The notes: generated from the sequence alone by a model not told the origin. Positions 16,377 through 24,773 are shown, counted from the first letter of the stretch. The stretch is 64,000 nucleotides of DNA from Mesorhizobium sp. B2-3-12 (GCF_006442205.1 NZ_VFVR01000008.1:272218-336217), one strand, 5' to 3'. A program made the numbers and translations.

Positions 16377-16724
16377 ATGACCGCTTACGCCATTGCCCAT
16401 ATGCGTCAAACCACGATGGGTCCTGAGATCGTCGAGTACCTGCACAGGATCGATGCCACGCTGGAACCTTTCGGCGGCCGTTTCCTGATCCACGGCGGCA
16501 ATCTGGAGGTGGTCGAGAACGACTGGCCGGGCCACCTCATCATCATCGAATTCCCTGACAGGGCGCATGTGCGCGACTGGTATGCTTCGCCGGCATATCG
16601 GGCGATCCTGGCGCTGCGGACCAACAATTCGCTGTCGGATGTGGTGTTCGCCGACGGCGTCGAACATCCGCACAAGGCGACGGATGTCCTGGGGGTAGGA
16701 TTGGGCTGGATAGGATTGGGCTGA
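16377..16724 (+). CDS. DUF1330 family protein with a repeat-derived tail
   Basis: A 115-residue protein. It starts at ATG 16377, preceded by AAAGGAG. The ferredoxin-like DUF1330 core is clear: TAYAIAHMRQ, FGGRFLIHGG, and FPDRAHVRDWYASPAY. Function is unknown. The last residues, GVGLGWIGLG, are encoded by two tandem 15-bp units and extend beyond the usual family end, so the tail probably arose by local duplication. It converges on metW, with the two stops only a few bases apart. Confidence 0.85.
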   Translation: MTAYAIAHMRQTTMGPEIVEYLHRIDATLEPFGGRFLIHGGNLEVVENDWPGHLIIIEFPDRAHVRDWYASPAYRAILALRTNNSLSDVVFADGVEHPHKATDVLGVGLGWIGLG

Positions 16725-16730
16725 CAGCCC
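16696..16730. repeat. 15-bp tandem duplication and hairpin at the DUF1330/metW junction
   Basis: TAGGATTGGGCTG occurs at 16696 and again at 16711, period 15. The second copy runs into GGGCT (16718-16722) - GAC - AGCCC (16726-16730), a small hairpin that spans the DUF1330 stop and the end of metW and may terminate both convergent transcripts. Confidence 0.6.
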
Positions 16731-17344
16731 TACCGCTTCAGCAAGAACACCGCCTGCTGGCCGAAGAAATTCCAGAACCACCAAGGCATCGACAAGCCGA
16801 TCTTCTGGCCGTTGGCGTCGAGCGCGGTCGCCTTTTCCACCGTCGCGCCAAGCTCTTCGCACAGGTTGACGAAGTCGCGGATGGTGCAGAAGTGGATGTT
16901 GGGTGTGTCGTACCAGGAATAGGGCAGGTCCTTGGTCACCGGCATGCGGCCCTCGACGAACAGCGACAGGCGTACCCGCCAATGGCCGAAATTGGGGAAA
17001 GACACGATGGCGCGGTTGCCGATCCTGAGCAGTTCGTCGAGCACCAGCTTGGGGTTGCGGGTCGCCTGCAGGGTCTGCGACAGGACGACGAAGTCAAAAC
17101 CCTTGTCGGGATAGAATTCGAGGTCGGTGTCGGCATCGCCCTGGACGACGCTTAGCCCGCGCGCAACGCATTCGTTGACGCCACGCTGCGATAGTTCCAG
17201 GCCGCGCCCGTCGACCTGCTTGGTTTCCTGCAGCAATTCGAGCAGCGAGCCGTCGCCGGAGCCGACGTCGAGCACGCGCGATTGCGGCGGGATGAGATTG
17301 GCGACGACCTCGAGGTCGACACGCTGGCTGCCGTTGACGCTCAT
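16730..17344 (-). CDS. metW: Methionine biosynthesis protein MetW
   Basis: A 204-residue methyltransferase-fold protein. RVLDVGSGDGSLLELL is the SAM-binding loop near residue 25, followed by GRGLELSQRGVNECVARGLS and FDFVVLSQTLQATRNP, all typical of MetW. It acts with MetX in homoserine acylation in alphaproteobacteria. Its ATG overlaps the metX TGA (ATGA on the minus strand), so it is translationally coupled to metX and shares the SAM-II riboswitch leader. Confidence 0.93.
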   Translation of the reverse strand: MSVNGSQRVDLEVVANLIPPQSRVLDVGSGDGSLLELLQETKQVDGRGLELSQRGVNECVARGLSVVQGDADTDLEFYPDKGFDFVVLSQTLQATRNPKLVLDELLRIGNRAIVSFPNFGHWRVRLSLFVEGRMPVTKDLPYSWYDTPNIHFCTIRDFVNLCEELGATVEKATALDANGQKIGLSMPWWFWNFFGQQAVFLLKR

Positions 17345-18510
17345 GATGCGAGTCCCCTGGCGCGCGCGGCGGAGCCGATGAAGCCGTTGATGGCGGCAAA
17401 CAGTTCCGGTTCGTCGAGCAGGAAGGCGTCGTGGCCGCGGTCGGTCTCGATCTCGACGAAGGACACCGAGGCGCCGGCGGCGTTGAGCGCGTGCACGATC
17501 GAGCGGCTCTCCTCGGTCGGGAAAAGCCAGTCCGACGTGAAGGACACCAGGCAGAAGCGGGTCCTGGTGCCGGCAAAGGCGTCGGCCAGCCGGCCGCCAT
17601 GGTCGGCGGCAAGGTCGAAATAATCCATCGACCGTGTCATGTAGAGATAGGCGTTGGCGTCGAAACGGTCGACGAAGGTCATGCCCTGGTGGCGCAGATA
17701 GCTCTCGATCTGGAAATCGGCATCGAAGCCGAAGGTCAGCGCTTCGCGGTCCTGCAGGTTGCGGTCGAATTTGCGGTGCAGGGCGGCTTCCGACAGATAG
17801 GTGATGTGGGCTGCCATGCGCGCCACCGCCAGCCCCTTTTCCGGGCGCCTGCCGTGCTCGAAATATTTGCCGCCATGCCAGTCCGGATCAGCCATCACGG
17901 CCTGGCGCCCGACCTCGTGGAAGGCGATGTTCTGGGACGAGTGGCGCGCGCCGGTGGCGATCGGCAGTGCCGAGAACACCCGTTCGGGATAGCTCGACGC
18001 CCATTGCAGAACCTGCATGCCGCCCATCGAACCGCCGAGCACGCAGAACAGCTTCTCGATGCCGAAATGGTCGATCAGCATCTGCTGCGCGCGTACCATG
18101 TCGCGGATGGTGATGACCGGAAGGTCGAGCCCATAGGGCGTTCCCGTGGCGGGGTTGGTCGAGGCCGGCCCGGTGGAACCGAGGCAGCCGCCGATGACAT
18201 TGGAGCAGATGACGAAGAAACGGTTGGTGTCGATGATCTTGCCCGGGCCGATCAGCACTTCCCACCAGCCCGGCTTGCCGGTCACCGGATTGGTGTTGGC
18301 GACATGCTGGTCGCCGGTCAGCGCGTGGCAGACGAGGATAGCATTGGAGCGCGCGTCGTTCAAAACGCCATAGGTCTGGTAGGCGATCTGGAACGGCGAC
18401 AGCAGTGTGCCGGCATCGAGCTTGAGCGGCTTGTCGGGTCCGAAACGCAACACCAGGCTCGACGGATTGTCGACCTCGTTGTTGGTCCTTGCTGCGCGCG
18501 GAGCGGCCAT
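17341..18510 (-). CDS. metX: Homoserine O-acetyltransferase
   Basis: A 389-residue alpha/beta hydrolase that acylates homoserine in the first committed step of methionine synthesis. The nucleophile elbow GGSMGGMQ is near residue 160, with a C-terminal SDWLFP and DRGHDAFLLDEPE giving the Asp and His of the triad. ATG 18510 (MAAPRAARTNN) is preferred because AAGAGAG lies 7 bp upstream; ATG 18531 is in frame but has no clear ribosome site. The gene is preceded by a promoter, a SAM-II aptamer and a terminator hairpin, and overlaps metW by 4 bp. Confidence 0.93.
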   Translation of the reverse strand: MAAPRAARTNNEVDNPSSLVLRFGPDKPLKLDAGTLLSPFQIAYQTYGVLNDARSNAILVCHALTGDQHVANTNPVTGKPGWWEVLIGPGKIIDTNRFFVICSNVIGGCLGSTGPASTNPATGTPYGLDLPVITIRDMVRAQQMLIDHFGIEKLFCVLGGSMGGMQVLQWASSYPERVFSALPIATGARHSSQNIAFHEVGRQAVMADPDWHGGKYFEHGRRPEKGLAVARMAAHITYLSEAALHRKFDRNLQDREALTFGFDADFQIESYLRHQGMTFVDRFDANAYLYMTRSMDYFDLAADHGGRLADAFAGTRTRFCLVSFTSDWLFPTEESRSIVHALNAAGASVSFVEIETDRGHDAFLLDEPELFAAINGFIGSAARARGLAS

Positions 18511-18591
18511 TCTCAATCTCTCTTGCTGCATCGTTTCTTGCGAAGTCGCCGCTTATTCGCGGCGCCGATGCGGTCGTCCGGCCGGCAGCGG

Positions 18592-18628
18592 ACAATAAAA
18601 AACCGGCATTGCCTTCGCAAAGCCGGTT
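18592..18628 (-). terminator. Intrinsic terminator in the metX leader
   Basis: On the minus strand AACCGGC (18628-18622) pairs with GCCGGTT (18607-18601), an internal UUGC/GCAA adds four pairs across a single mismatch, and the loop is GAAG. A run of U residues follows (18602-18597, then AUU). It begins 12 nt after the SAM-II aptamer and ends about 80 nt before the metX start, so it is placed to act as the expression platform. Confidence 0.75.
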
Positions 18629-18640
18629 ACGTCACGCAAA

Positions 18641-18697
18641 CGGCCCTTTAGCGAATTGTTTAACGTGGCTGCAAGCCGACCGGCCAAATCACCACGG
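18641..18697 (-). promoter_or_regulatory. SAM-II riboswitch upstream of metX
   Basis: On the minus strand CGUGG (18696-18692) pairs with CCACG (18668-18664) to form P1. The loop begins UGAUUU and ends UUGCAG, and the 3' part reads GUUAAACAAUUCGCUAAAGGG. These are the conserved parts of the SAM-II (metA) aptamer of alphaproteobacteria, which binds S-adenosylmethionine in an H-type pseudoknot. The gene context, metX, is the classic one. A terminator follows 12 nt later. Confidence 0.88.
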
Positions 18698-18710
18698 AAC
18701 TGTCTTCGTC

Positions 18711-18739
18711 CTTCTAGAACCCGCCCGGCTCGCCGTCAA
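18711..18739 (-). promoter_or_regulatory. Candidate sigma-70 promoter of metX
   Basis: On the minus strand TTGACG (18739-18734) and TAGAAG (18716-18711) are separated by 17 bp. Transcription would begin near 18704, only about eight bases before the SAM-II aptamer, as expected for a riboswitch leader. Confidence 0.55.
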
Positions 18740-18842
18740 TGGCGGCCGCTGCCACCACAGCCGGCTCTCGACATTGCCGGCCATGGCTTGTATTTCCGCT
18801 GCGGCTTCCGGATGGAGGCGCTTTCGACGGATTTTGCAAGAC

Positions 18843-19961
18843 ATGAACCAGATACCGGATCAGGCACGTCCAACCCCGCGTGCGGGCATCATGGAGATAG
18901 ACGCCTACGTGCCGGGAAAGAGCGCCGCACCGGCCGGTGTCGCCAAGGTCTACAAGCTATCGTCAAACGAGAATCCGCTCGGGCCTTCGCCCAAGGCGAT
19001 CGAGGCAGCGCGTGAGGTTGCCGCCAAACTCGACATCTATCCCGACGGCACCGCGAGGCGGCTGCGCGAGGCGATCGCCGAAGTGCATGGCCTCAACGCG
19101 CGGAACATCATCTGTTCCAACGGTTCCGACGAGATCCTCGGGCTGCTGGCGCAGACTTATCTCGCGCCCGGCGACGAGGCCATGTTCACCGAACATGCCT
19201 TCATGGTCTACAAGATCTACATCCAGTCGGCGGGCGCCACGCCGGTCGTGGTCAGGGAGACCGACGAGCGCGCCGACATCGATGCGATGCTGGCAGCGGT
19301 GACGCCGCGCACGAAAATCGTGTTCCTGGCCAATCCCAACAATCCGACCGGCACCTATGTGCCGTTCCAGGAGGTGCGCCGCCTGCATGCCGGACTGCCG
19401 AAAAACGTGCTGCTGGTGCTGGACGCGGCCTATGCCGAATATGTCCGCCGCAACGATTATGAGGCCGGCATCGAGCTGGCCGGCAGCGCCGAGAATGTGG
19501 TGATGACCCGCACCTTCTCCAAGATCGGCCTCGGCGGCGCGCGTATCGGCTGGATGTATGGTCCCATGCACATCGTCGACGCGATCAACCGCGTGCGCGG
19601 TCCCTTCAACGTCAATGCGACGGCGATCGAGGCCGGCATCGCCGCGATCCGCGACCGCGCTCATGTCGAGCGCAGCGTGGCGCATAACGACACCTGGCTC
19701 ACCTGGCTGAGCGAGGAGATGACCAGGCTCGGCCTGCGCGTGACGCCGAGCGTCGGCAATTTCCTGCTCATTCATTTTCCCGACGACCAGAAGCATTCGG
19801 CGGCGGCGGCGGACGATTATCTGAGCGCGCGCGGCTATATTCTGCGGCGCGTTTCAGGCTACGGCTTTCCCAACGCGCTGCGCATGACCGTCGGCACCGA
19901 GGAGGCCAATCGCGGTGTCGTCGCCGCGCTCACGACATTCCTGAAAAGCCAGAACGCCTGA
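18843..19961 (+). CDS. hisC: Histidinol-phosphate (aromatic) aminotransferase
   Basis: A 372-residue fold-type I PLP enzyme. ATG 18843 (MNQIPDQARPTPRAGIMEID) is chosen; the frame is open further upstream but that part lies over the metX leader. The segment KLSSNENPLGPSP is the HisC hallmark, with FLANPNNPTGTY and the PLP-binding lysine in TRTFSKIGLGGARIGW near residue 227. It transfers the amino group in histidine synthesis and, being next to tyrC, may also serve tyrosine/phenylalanine synthesis. It is divergent from metX. Its last codons are the first unit of a 17-bp tandem repeat. Confidence 0.9.
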   Translation: MNQIPDQARPTPRAGIMEIDAYVPGKSAAPAGVAKVYKLSSNENPLGPSPKAIEAAREVAAKLDIYPDGTARRLREAIAEVHGLNARNIICSNGSDEILGLLAQTYLAPGDEAMFTEHAFMVYKIYIQSAGATPVVVRETDERADIDAMLAAVTPRTKIVFLANPNNPTGTYVPFQEVRRLHAGLPKNVLLVLDAAYAEYVRRNDYEAGIELAGSAENVVMTRTFSKIGLGGARIGWMYGPMHIVDAINRVRGPFNVNATAIEAGIAAIRDRAHVERSVAHNDTWLTWLSEEMTRLGLRVTPSVGNFLLIHFPDDQKHSAAAADDYLSARGYILRRVSGYGFPNALRMTVGTEEANRGVVAALTTFLKSQNA

Positions 19962-20025
19962 AAAGCCAGAACGCCTGAAAAGCCAGAACGCCTGAAAGCT
20001 AGAACGTCCGAGAAGCTGGAACGCC
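19941..20025 (+). repeat. Five tandem 17-bp units linking hisC to tyrC
   Basis: The unit CTGAAAAGCCAGAACGC is repeated from 19941, 19958 and 19975 without change, then twice in diverged form (19992-20008 and 20009-20025). The first unit encodes the end of HisC and the last ends exactly at the tyrC ATG. Because 17 is not a multiple of 3, later units are out of frame with hisC. The last unit provides the GGA ribosome-binding sequence of tyrC. Confidence 0.9.
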
Positions 20026-20961
20026 ATGACATCACCGATGTTTGAAAAGATCGCGCTGGTCGGCATCGGCCTGATCGGCTCGTCGCTGGCCCGTGTCATC
20101 CGCCGCGAAGGCCTGGCTCGCCATGTCGCGATCTCGACCCGCAGCGCGGCAACGCTCAAGCGGGCCGAGGAATTGGGGCTCGGCGATTCCTACACCACCG
20201 ACGCCAGGGTAGCGGTGCGCGATGCCGATCTGATCATCGTCTCGGTGCCGGTGGGCTCATCCGGGGCGGTGGCGCAGGAGATCGCGCCGGCGCTGAAGCC
20301 CGGAGCGATCCTCACCGATGTCGGCTCGACCAAGGCCTCGGTCATCGCGCAGATGCAGCCGCATGTGCCCGATGGCGTCCATTTCATTCCCGGCCATCCG
20401 CTGGCGGGTACCGAAAAATCCGGCCCGGATGCCGGGTTTGCCGACCTGTTCGACAATCGCTGGTGCATCTTCACGCCGGTGCCGGGCACCGATGCGGGTG
20501 CCTTGGAACGGCTGTCGGAATTCTGGCGCCGCTGCGGCGCCAACATCGACACGATGGACCCGCAGCATCACGACATGACGCTCGCCATCGTCTCGCATCT
20601 GCCGCACATCATCGCCTACAACATCGTCGGCACCGCCGACGATCTGGAATCGGTGACGAAGACGGAAGTGATCAAGTATTCCGCCTCCGGTTTTCGCGAT
20701 TTCACGCGCCTGGCCGCCTCCGACCCGACCATGTGGCGCGATGTGTGCCTGCACAACAAGGATGCCATCCTGGAAATGCTGGCGCGGTTCTCGGAAGACC
20801 TGGCGTTCCTGCAGCGCGCGATCCGCTGGGGCGACGGCGACAAGCTCTTCGACCTGTTCACCCGCACCCGCGCCGTGCGCCGCTCGATCATCGAGGCCGG
20901 GCAGGACATCGACGTACCCGACTTTGGCCGCCAGGCGGTCGAGCATCCCAAAGGGAGCTGA
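20026..20961 (+). CDS. tyrC: Prephenate/arogenate dehydrogenase
   Basis: A 311-residue NAD(P)-dependent dehydrogenase. IALVGIGLIGSSLARV is the dinucleotide-binding loop near residue 8; LTDVGSTKASVI near 95 and HFIPGHPLAGTEKSGP near 117 carry the catalytic His and substrate-binding residues of the TyrA family; SHLPHIIAYN is in the helical C-terminal domain. It oxidises prephenate or arogenate in tyrosine synthesis. It has no chorismate mutase or ACT domain. ATG 20026 follows the last unit of the 17-bp repeat; ATG 20038 is a weaker alternative. Confidence 0.92.
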   Translation: MTSPMFEKIALVGIGLIGSSLARVIRREGLARHVAISTRSAATLKRAEELGLGDSYTTDARVAVRDADLIIVSVPVGSSGAVAQEIAPALKPGAILTDVGSTKASVIAQMQPHVPDGVHFIPGHPLAGTEKSGPDAGFADLFDNRWCIFTPVPGTDAGALERLSEFWRRCGANIDTMDPQHHDMTLAIVSHLPHIIAYNIVGTADDLESVTKTEVIKYSASGFRDFTRLAASDPTMWRDVCLHNKDAILEMLARFSEDLAFLQRAIRWGDGDKLFDLFTRTRAVRRSIIEAGQDIDVPDFGRQAVEHPKGS

Positions 20962-21090
20962 TATTCAGGTGAGGCCGGCCTGCAAATGGCTGATACCTGC
21001 GCTTCCGGTGCTCACGTACAAAGGTACGCTCCGCTCCGGTTCTCGGCATCAGCCATTTTCGACTCGGCCTGACCTGAATCTTAACTCCCT
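20952..21090. repeat. 139-bp imperfect palindrome between tyrC and the sugar kinase
   Basis: The left arm (AGGGAGCTGATATTCAGGT from 20952, then a GGCTGATA block) matches the reverse complement of the right arm (CATCAGCCATTTT, then GACCTGAATC and ACTCCCT ending at 21090) over most of its length. The centre has CACGTACAAAGGTACG. It begins inside the last codons of tyrC and stops 8 bp before the sugar kinase stop, so it lies between convergent genes and probably ends both transcripts. This type of long dyad resembles mosaic repeats of rhizobial genomes. Confidence 0.75.
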
Positions 21091-21098
21091 TAGCGTTG

Positions 21099-22025
21099 TT
21101 AGAGTGTCGGCCAGGTCACTGCCATCATGGCGAGCGTCTCCGCCCGATCCGGCGCGCCCAGCCTGCCGCCGAAGCGCAGGCATTTGAGCGCGGCGGCGGC
21201 ACTTGCAAAGCGCAGCGCCTGCTCGACCGGCATGGCTTCCGCCAGCCCGACGGCAAAGGCGCCGTGAAAGACATCGCCGGCGGCCAGCGTGTCGACCGCC
21301 TTGATCCTCGGGGCCTCGACATGGCGGGATGATCCCGCCTTGCGATCGAACCACCATGTGCCCGCCGCGCCGCCGGTGACGGCGACGAAGGCATCGGTGC
21401 GGGAAGCGAGTTCGGTGCAGGCGGTCTGCAGATCCAGCGCGTGGCCGCATACGATGCGGACCGCCGGCTCGGAAGCGACGATGTGCGAGGCCAGCGGCAA
21501 CAGCTGCTCCAGCACCGTCAGCGGCGCGGTGTCGGCATCGAGGATCGCCGGCCGGCCGGCCGCGCGCGCCGCCTTCAGGGCAAGTGCCGCGGCACCCGGC
21601 CAGCGCACATCGGCCAGCACGGCATCGAATGCCGTGATGTCGGGAAACGGCAAAGCCGCGGGATCAGCCTGCGCGCGCGGGTCGTAGAAGGGCACAATGA
21701 TGCGCTCGCCATGTGCGTCGACCAGGATCGAGGCCAGTGCCGAGCGCGCGCCGCTGACGCGGCGCACATGGCTGCAATCGACGCCCTCGGCTCCTATTCC
21801 GGCAATCAGTTGGTCGCCGACCGGATCGTCGCCGGCGCTCGCCCATAGCGACACCTCGGCGCCCAGGCGATGCGCGGCGCAGGCCGCGCTGGTGGCCATG
21901 CCCGAGGCGATCTGGACGCCTTCGGAAGCGATGAATTTCCCCTGATGGTGGGGCAATGTGTCGACCCGTAGGATCGTGTCCAGCGTCAGCGCGCCAACAC
22001 TCAGGAGCCTCGCCGATCTTGCCAT
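21099..22025 (-). CDS. PfkB/ribokinase-family carbohydrate kinase
   Basis: A 308-residue kinase. The N-terminal LLSVGALTLDTILRVDTLP and GGxA-like GMATSAACAAHRLGA form the sugar-binding lid region; the C-terminal signature is AVDTLAAGDVFHGAFAV, with the catalytic Asp in GDVFHG (the usual DTxGAGD reads DTLAAGD). It phosphorylates a sugar or nucleoside using ATP; the substrate cannot be told from sequence. It starts 5 bp after the DUF2125 gene stop on the same strand, so the two are probably co-transcribed. Confidence 0.85.
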   Translation of the reverse strand: MARSARLLSVGALTLDTILRVDTLPHHQGKFIASEGVQIASGMATSAACAAHRLGAEVSLWASAGDDPVGDQLIAGIGAEGVDCSHVRRVSGARSALASILVDAHGERIIVPFYDPRAQADPAALPFPDITAFDAVLADVRWPGAAALALKAARAAGRPAILDADTAPLTVLEQLLPLASHIVASEPAVRIVCGHALDLQTACTELASRTDAFVAVTGGAAGTWWFDRKAGSSRHVEAPRIKAVDTLAAGDVFHGAFAVGLAEAMPVEQALRFASAAAALKCLRFGGRLGAPDRAETLAMMAVTWPTL

Positions 22026-22030
22026 GGGTG

Positions 22031-23029
22031 CTATTGCACCGGCTTGATCTTGCCCAGCGGAATGAAGCCGAGCGAGGCCTTGCCCTTGACCACTTTCAGC
22101 GGCATCGACGGTTCGCTGCCGAGCAGCGCCAGGGCGGCAAAACCCTGCTCGATCGCATTCTTCTGCTCGGGTATGGCGCCGGCAAGGATGGATGCCACGG
22201 CCTTGGGATCCTTGATCTTGATCATCAGATCGGCGTCGACCAGGCCGTCCACGTCAACCGATAGCGGCCCGGAAAGGGTGACACGCGCCGTCCCCGACGA
22301 CAGATCGAGGTTGCGGATTTCGATCCTCTGGCCGCGCAGGCTTTTGACCTGCGTGCCGACCAGCGCGACGCCGTTCTTCAGGGACACGTCGCCGCTGGCA
22401 TCGAGCGCCGGCAGGACGCGCCCGCCGATCGCGTCGGCATCGATCTCGAGATCGCCAAAGCTGCCGACATAGTCGAGATCGCCGTTGTTGGGCTGCAATT
22501 GTCCAGAAGCCTTGCCGGCGCTGAACAGCTCGACCGGGTCGGTGTCGTCGGCCGGGTCGGTCTGGCCCGACAGCCCTTCGGCCTGCAGCGCGATACGCCG
22601 CGGCAGCGGGTACCACAATTTGACATTGGCCTGCAGATTGTCCCAGTCGATCCAGAGCGGCGTCATGCCCGGAACGGAGGTTCTGAGCGGACCGCGCAGA
22701 TTGGCGACCGGCGACAGGGGCTGGACGATCTGGGCGACGGCATTGAAGGAACCGGCCGAGGCGGCAATGTTCTTGGCATCGTCCTCGTAGGCAAGGTTGT
22801 CGCAGGAAACCGTGAAGCTCAGAGGATAACCGCTGACCTTGAGATTGGCGCAGCCGGCCTCGATGCCGTTCTTGTTGAGCGTGGCAACGGTCTTATCGGC
22901 CTCTGACCTGACCTTGTCGGCAAGATAGAACCAGCCGGCGCTGTAAATGGCGAACAGCACGAGGATGAACGCGGCAAGCCACCACAGGCGGCGACGGTTA
23001 CCCGGTTGGCGTTCGTCACTTGACGTCAT
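22031..23029 (-). CDS. DUF2125 domain-containing membrane-anchored protein
   Basis: A 332-residue protein starting MTSSDERQPGNRRR, with one membrane-spanning helix (LWWLAAFILVLFAIYSAGWF, about residues 15-34) and a large periplasmic domain. The segment KNGIEAGCANLKVSGYPLSF and the SCDNL motif are typical of DUF2125; two cysteines may form a disulfide. The function is unknown. The start at 23029 excludes an upstream frame that overlaps the divergent ChaC gene. It is the first gene of a pair with the PfkB kinase. Confidence 0.8.
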   Translation of the reverse strand: MTSSDERQPGNRRRLWWLAAFILVLFAIYSAGWFYLADKVRSEADKTVATLNKNGIEAGCANLKVSGYPLSFTVSCDNLAYEDDAKNIAASAGSFNAVAQIVQPLSPVANLRGPLRTSVPGMTPLWIDWDNLQANVKLWYPLPRRIALQAEGLSGQTDPADDTDPVELFSAGKASGQLQPNNGDLDYVGSFGDLEIDADAIGGRVLPALDASGDVSLKNGVALVGTQVKSLRGQRIEIRNLDLSSGTARVTLSGPLSVDVDGLVDADLMIKIKDPKAVASILAGAIPEQKNAIEQGFAALALLGSEPSMPLKVVKGKASLGFIPLGKIKPVQ

Positions 23030-23182
23030 GCTTTGGCTCTCATTAACGCAGGGATGTCGTGTACGGATTCTCGGGTTGCGACAACAGAGGTCGACGGTGA
23101 CGAATAGGTAGCCGGGGACGGACGGAAAAAACACCGGTTTCCGGTGGGGTGTTGCCATTCTTTTTCAATCAGGCGCGGCGAT

Positions 23183-23704
23183 ATGGGCGATTTTTGGGTG
23201 TTCGGTTATGGTTCGCTGATCTGGCGGCCGGGTTTCGCGCATGTCGAGACACGGCGCGCCCACCTGCATGGCTACCGCCGCTCGCTTTGTGTCTATTCCT
23301 TCGTGCACCGGGGCACGCGCCAGCGGCCCGGATTGGTGCTTGGCCTCGACCATGGCGGCTCCTGCATCGGTCTTGCCTTCCGTGTGCCGGGCGAAGTGCG
23401 CGGCGAGGTCATCGCCTATCTGCGCGAGCGCGAGCTGGTGACCAGCGTCTATCTCGAACGGACGCTGAAGGTTCGTCTGGACGGCGGCGGCGCGGTCGAG
23501 GCGGTGGCCTATATCGTTGACCGCAAGCATGAGCAATATGCCGGGGCTCTGGATGCGGCTGACGCGGCGGCCGTCGTGCGCGGCGCCGTTGGCCGATCCG
23601 GCAACAACGAAGACTATGTGCTGAGCACGCTGGAACATCTCCAAGCGCTCGGGATCCGCGACCACTGGCTGGAGGATGTGGCGCGCCGGATAGCGCTTTT
23701 GTGA
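23183..23704 (+). CDS. Gamma-glutamylcyclotransferase (ChaC-like)
   Basis: A 173-residue protein starting MGDFWVFGYGSLIWRPGF, which holds the YGSL substrate loop of ChaC enzymes; the start at 23183 removes a 13-residue frame extension. The family releases 5-oxoproline from glutathione. The expected glutamate is likely in the LRERELVT segment. DUF2125 is divergent. No operon partner is evident. Confidence 0.9.
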   Translation: MGDFWVFGYGSLIWRPGFAHVETRRAHLHGYRRSLCVYSFVHRGTRQRPGLVLGLDHGGSCIGLAFRVPGEVRGEVIAYLRERELVTSVYLERTLKVRLDGGGAVEAVAYIVDRKHEQYAGALDAADAAAVVRGAVGRSGNNEDYVLSTLEHLQALGIRDHWLEDVARRIALL

Positions 23705-23825
23705 AGCGCTGGCTTTGCGGAAAAAGGCGGCCAGGCCTTTGACGTCGATCTGGCAAGACCTAGGTTAGGCTCGAACCCAGCCAACGGGCGGCATCGCCCG
23801 GCCCCAATCATCACGGAGATCCGTC

Positions 23826-24773
23826 TTGCAGAAACGCCGTCTCGGTCGCACCGACCTTTCCATCGCGCCGCTGGTTCTGGGCGGCAACGTCTTCGGCTGG
23901 ACCGCCGACGAGAAAACCTCTTTCGACCTGCTCGACCGCTTCGTCGGGGCTGGCCTCAATGCGATCGACACGGCCGACGCCTATTCGCGCTGGGTTCCAG
24001 GCAACCAGGGCGGCGAATCGGAAAGCATCATCGGCAAGTGGATGAAGGAGCGGGGAAACCGCGACAAGGTCATCGTGGTCACCAAGGTCGGCTCGGATAT
24101 GGGGCAGGGCCACAAGGACCTCTCCGCCGCCTATATCGAGAAGGCCGTCGACGCCTCGCTGAAGCGACTGCAGACCGACGCAATCGACCTCTATCTGTCG
24201 CACTGGCCGGATCCGGCCACACCTTACGAGGAAACCCTCGGCGCCTATGAGAAGCTGCTCGCCAAGGGCAAGATCCGCTATGCCGGCTGTTCCAACCTCG
24301 ATGCCGGCCAGTTGCGTGCGGCACTCGATGTGGCGAGCCTGCGCGGCCTGCCGCGCTACGAGGTGCTGCAGCCGGAATACAATCTCTATGACCGCTCCTC
24401 CTTCGATGGGCCGCTGCGCGACCTCTGCGTGGCCGAGGATATCGGCGTCATCACCTATTTCAGCCTGGCCAAGGGTTTCTTGAGCGGCAAGTACCGCACG
24501 GAGGCCGATCTCGGCCAAAGCGAGCGCGGCGGCGGGGTGAAAGACTACCTCAATGCGCGGGGCATGCGCATCCTGACGGCGCTCGATGCGGTGTCGGCGA
24601 GGCACCAGGCCAAGCAGGCGGAGGTTGCGCTTGCCTGGGCCATCGCGCGGCCTGGCGTCACCGCGCCGATCGCCAGCGCCACCAAGCCCAGCCAGATGGA
24701 CAGCCTGATCAAGGCGGTGTCGTTGAAGTTGAGCGCCGACGACATGGCGGAACTCGACAAAGCCAGCGGCTGA
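23826..24773 (+). CDS. Aldo/keto reductase
   Basis: A 315-residue (alpha/beta)8-barrel oxidoreductase. It opens with MQKRRLGRTDLSIAPLVLGG and has the tetrad Asp and Tyr in NAIDTADAYSRW near residue 45, VVTKVG near 85 for the Lys, and YLSHWPDP near 122 for the His. It probably reduces carbonyls with NADPH; the substrate is unknown. The start is a TTG at 23826, with GGAG 7 bp upstream; no ATG fits the conserved N-terminus. Confidence 0.9.
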   Translation: MQKRRLGRTDLSIAPLVLGGNVFGWTADEKTSFDLLDRFVGAGLNAIDTADAYSRWVPGNQGGESESIIGKWMKERGNRDKVIVVTKVGSDMGQGHKDLSAAYIEKAVDASLKRLQTDAIDLYLSHWPDPATPYEETLGAYEKLLAKGKIRYAGCSNLDAGQLRAALDVASLRGLPRYEVLQPEYNLYDRSSFDGPLRDLCVAEDIGVITYFSLAKGFLSGKYRTEADLGQSERGGGVKDYLNARGMRILTALDAVSARHQAKQAEVALAWAIARPGVTAPIASATKPSQMDSLIKAVSLKLSADDMAELDKASG

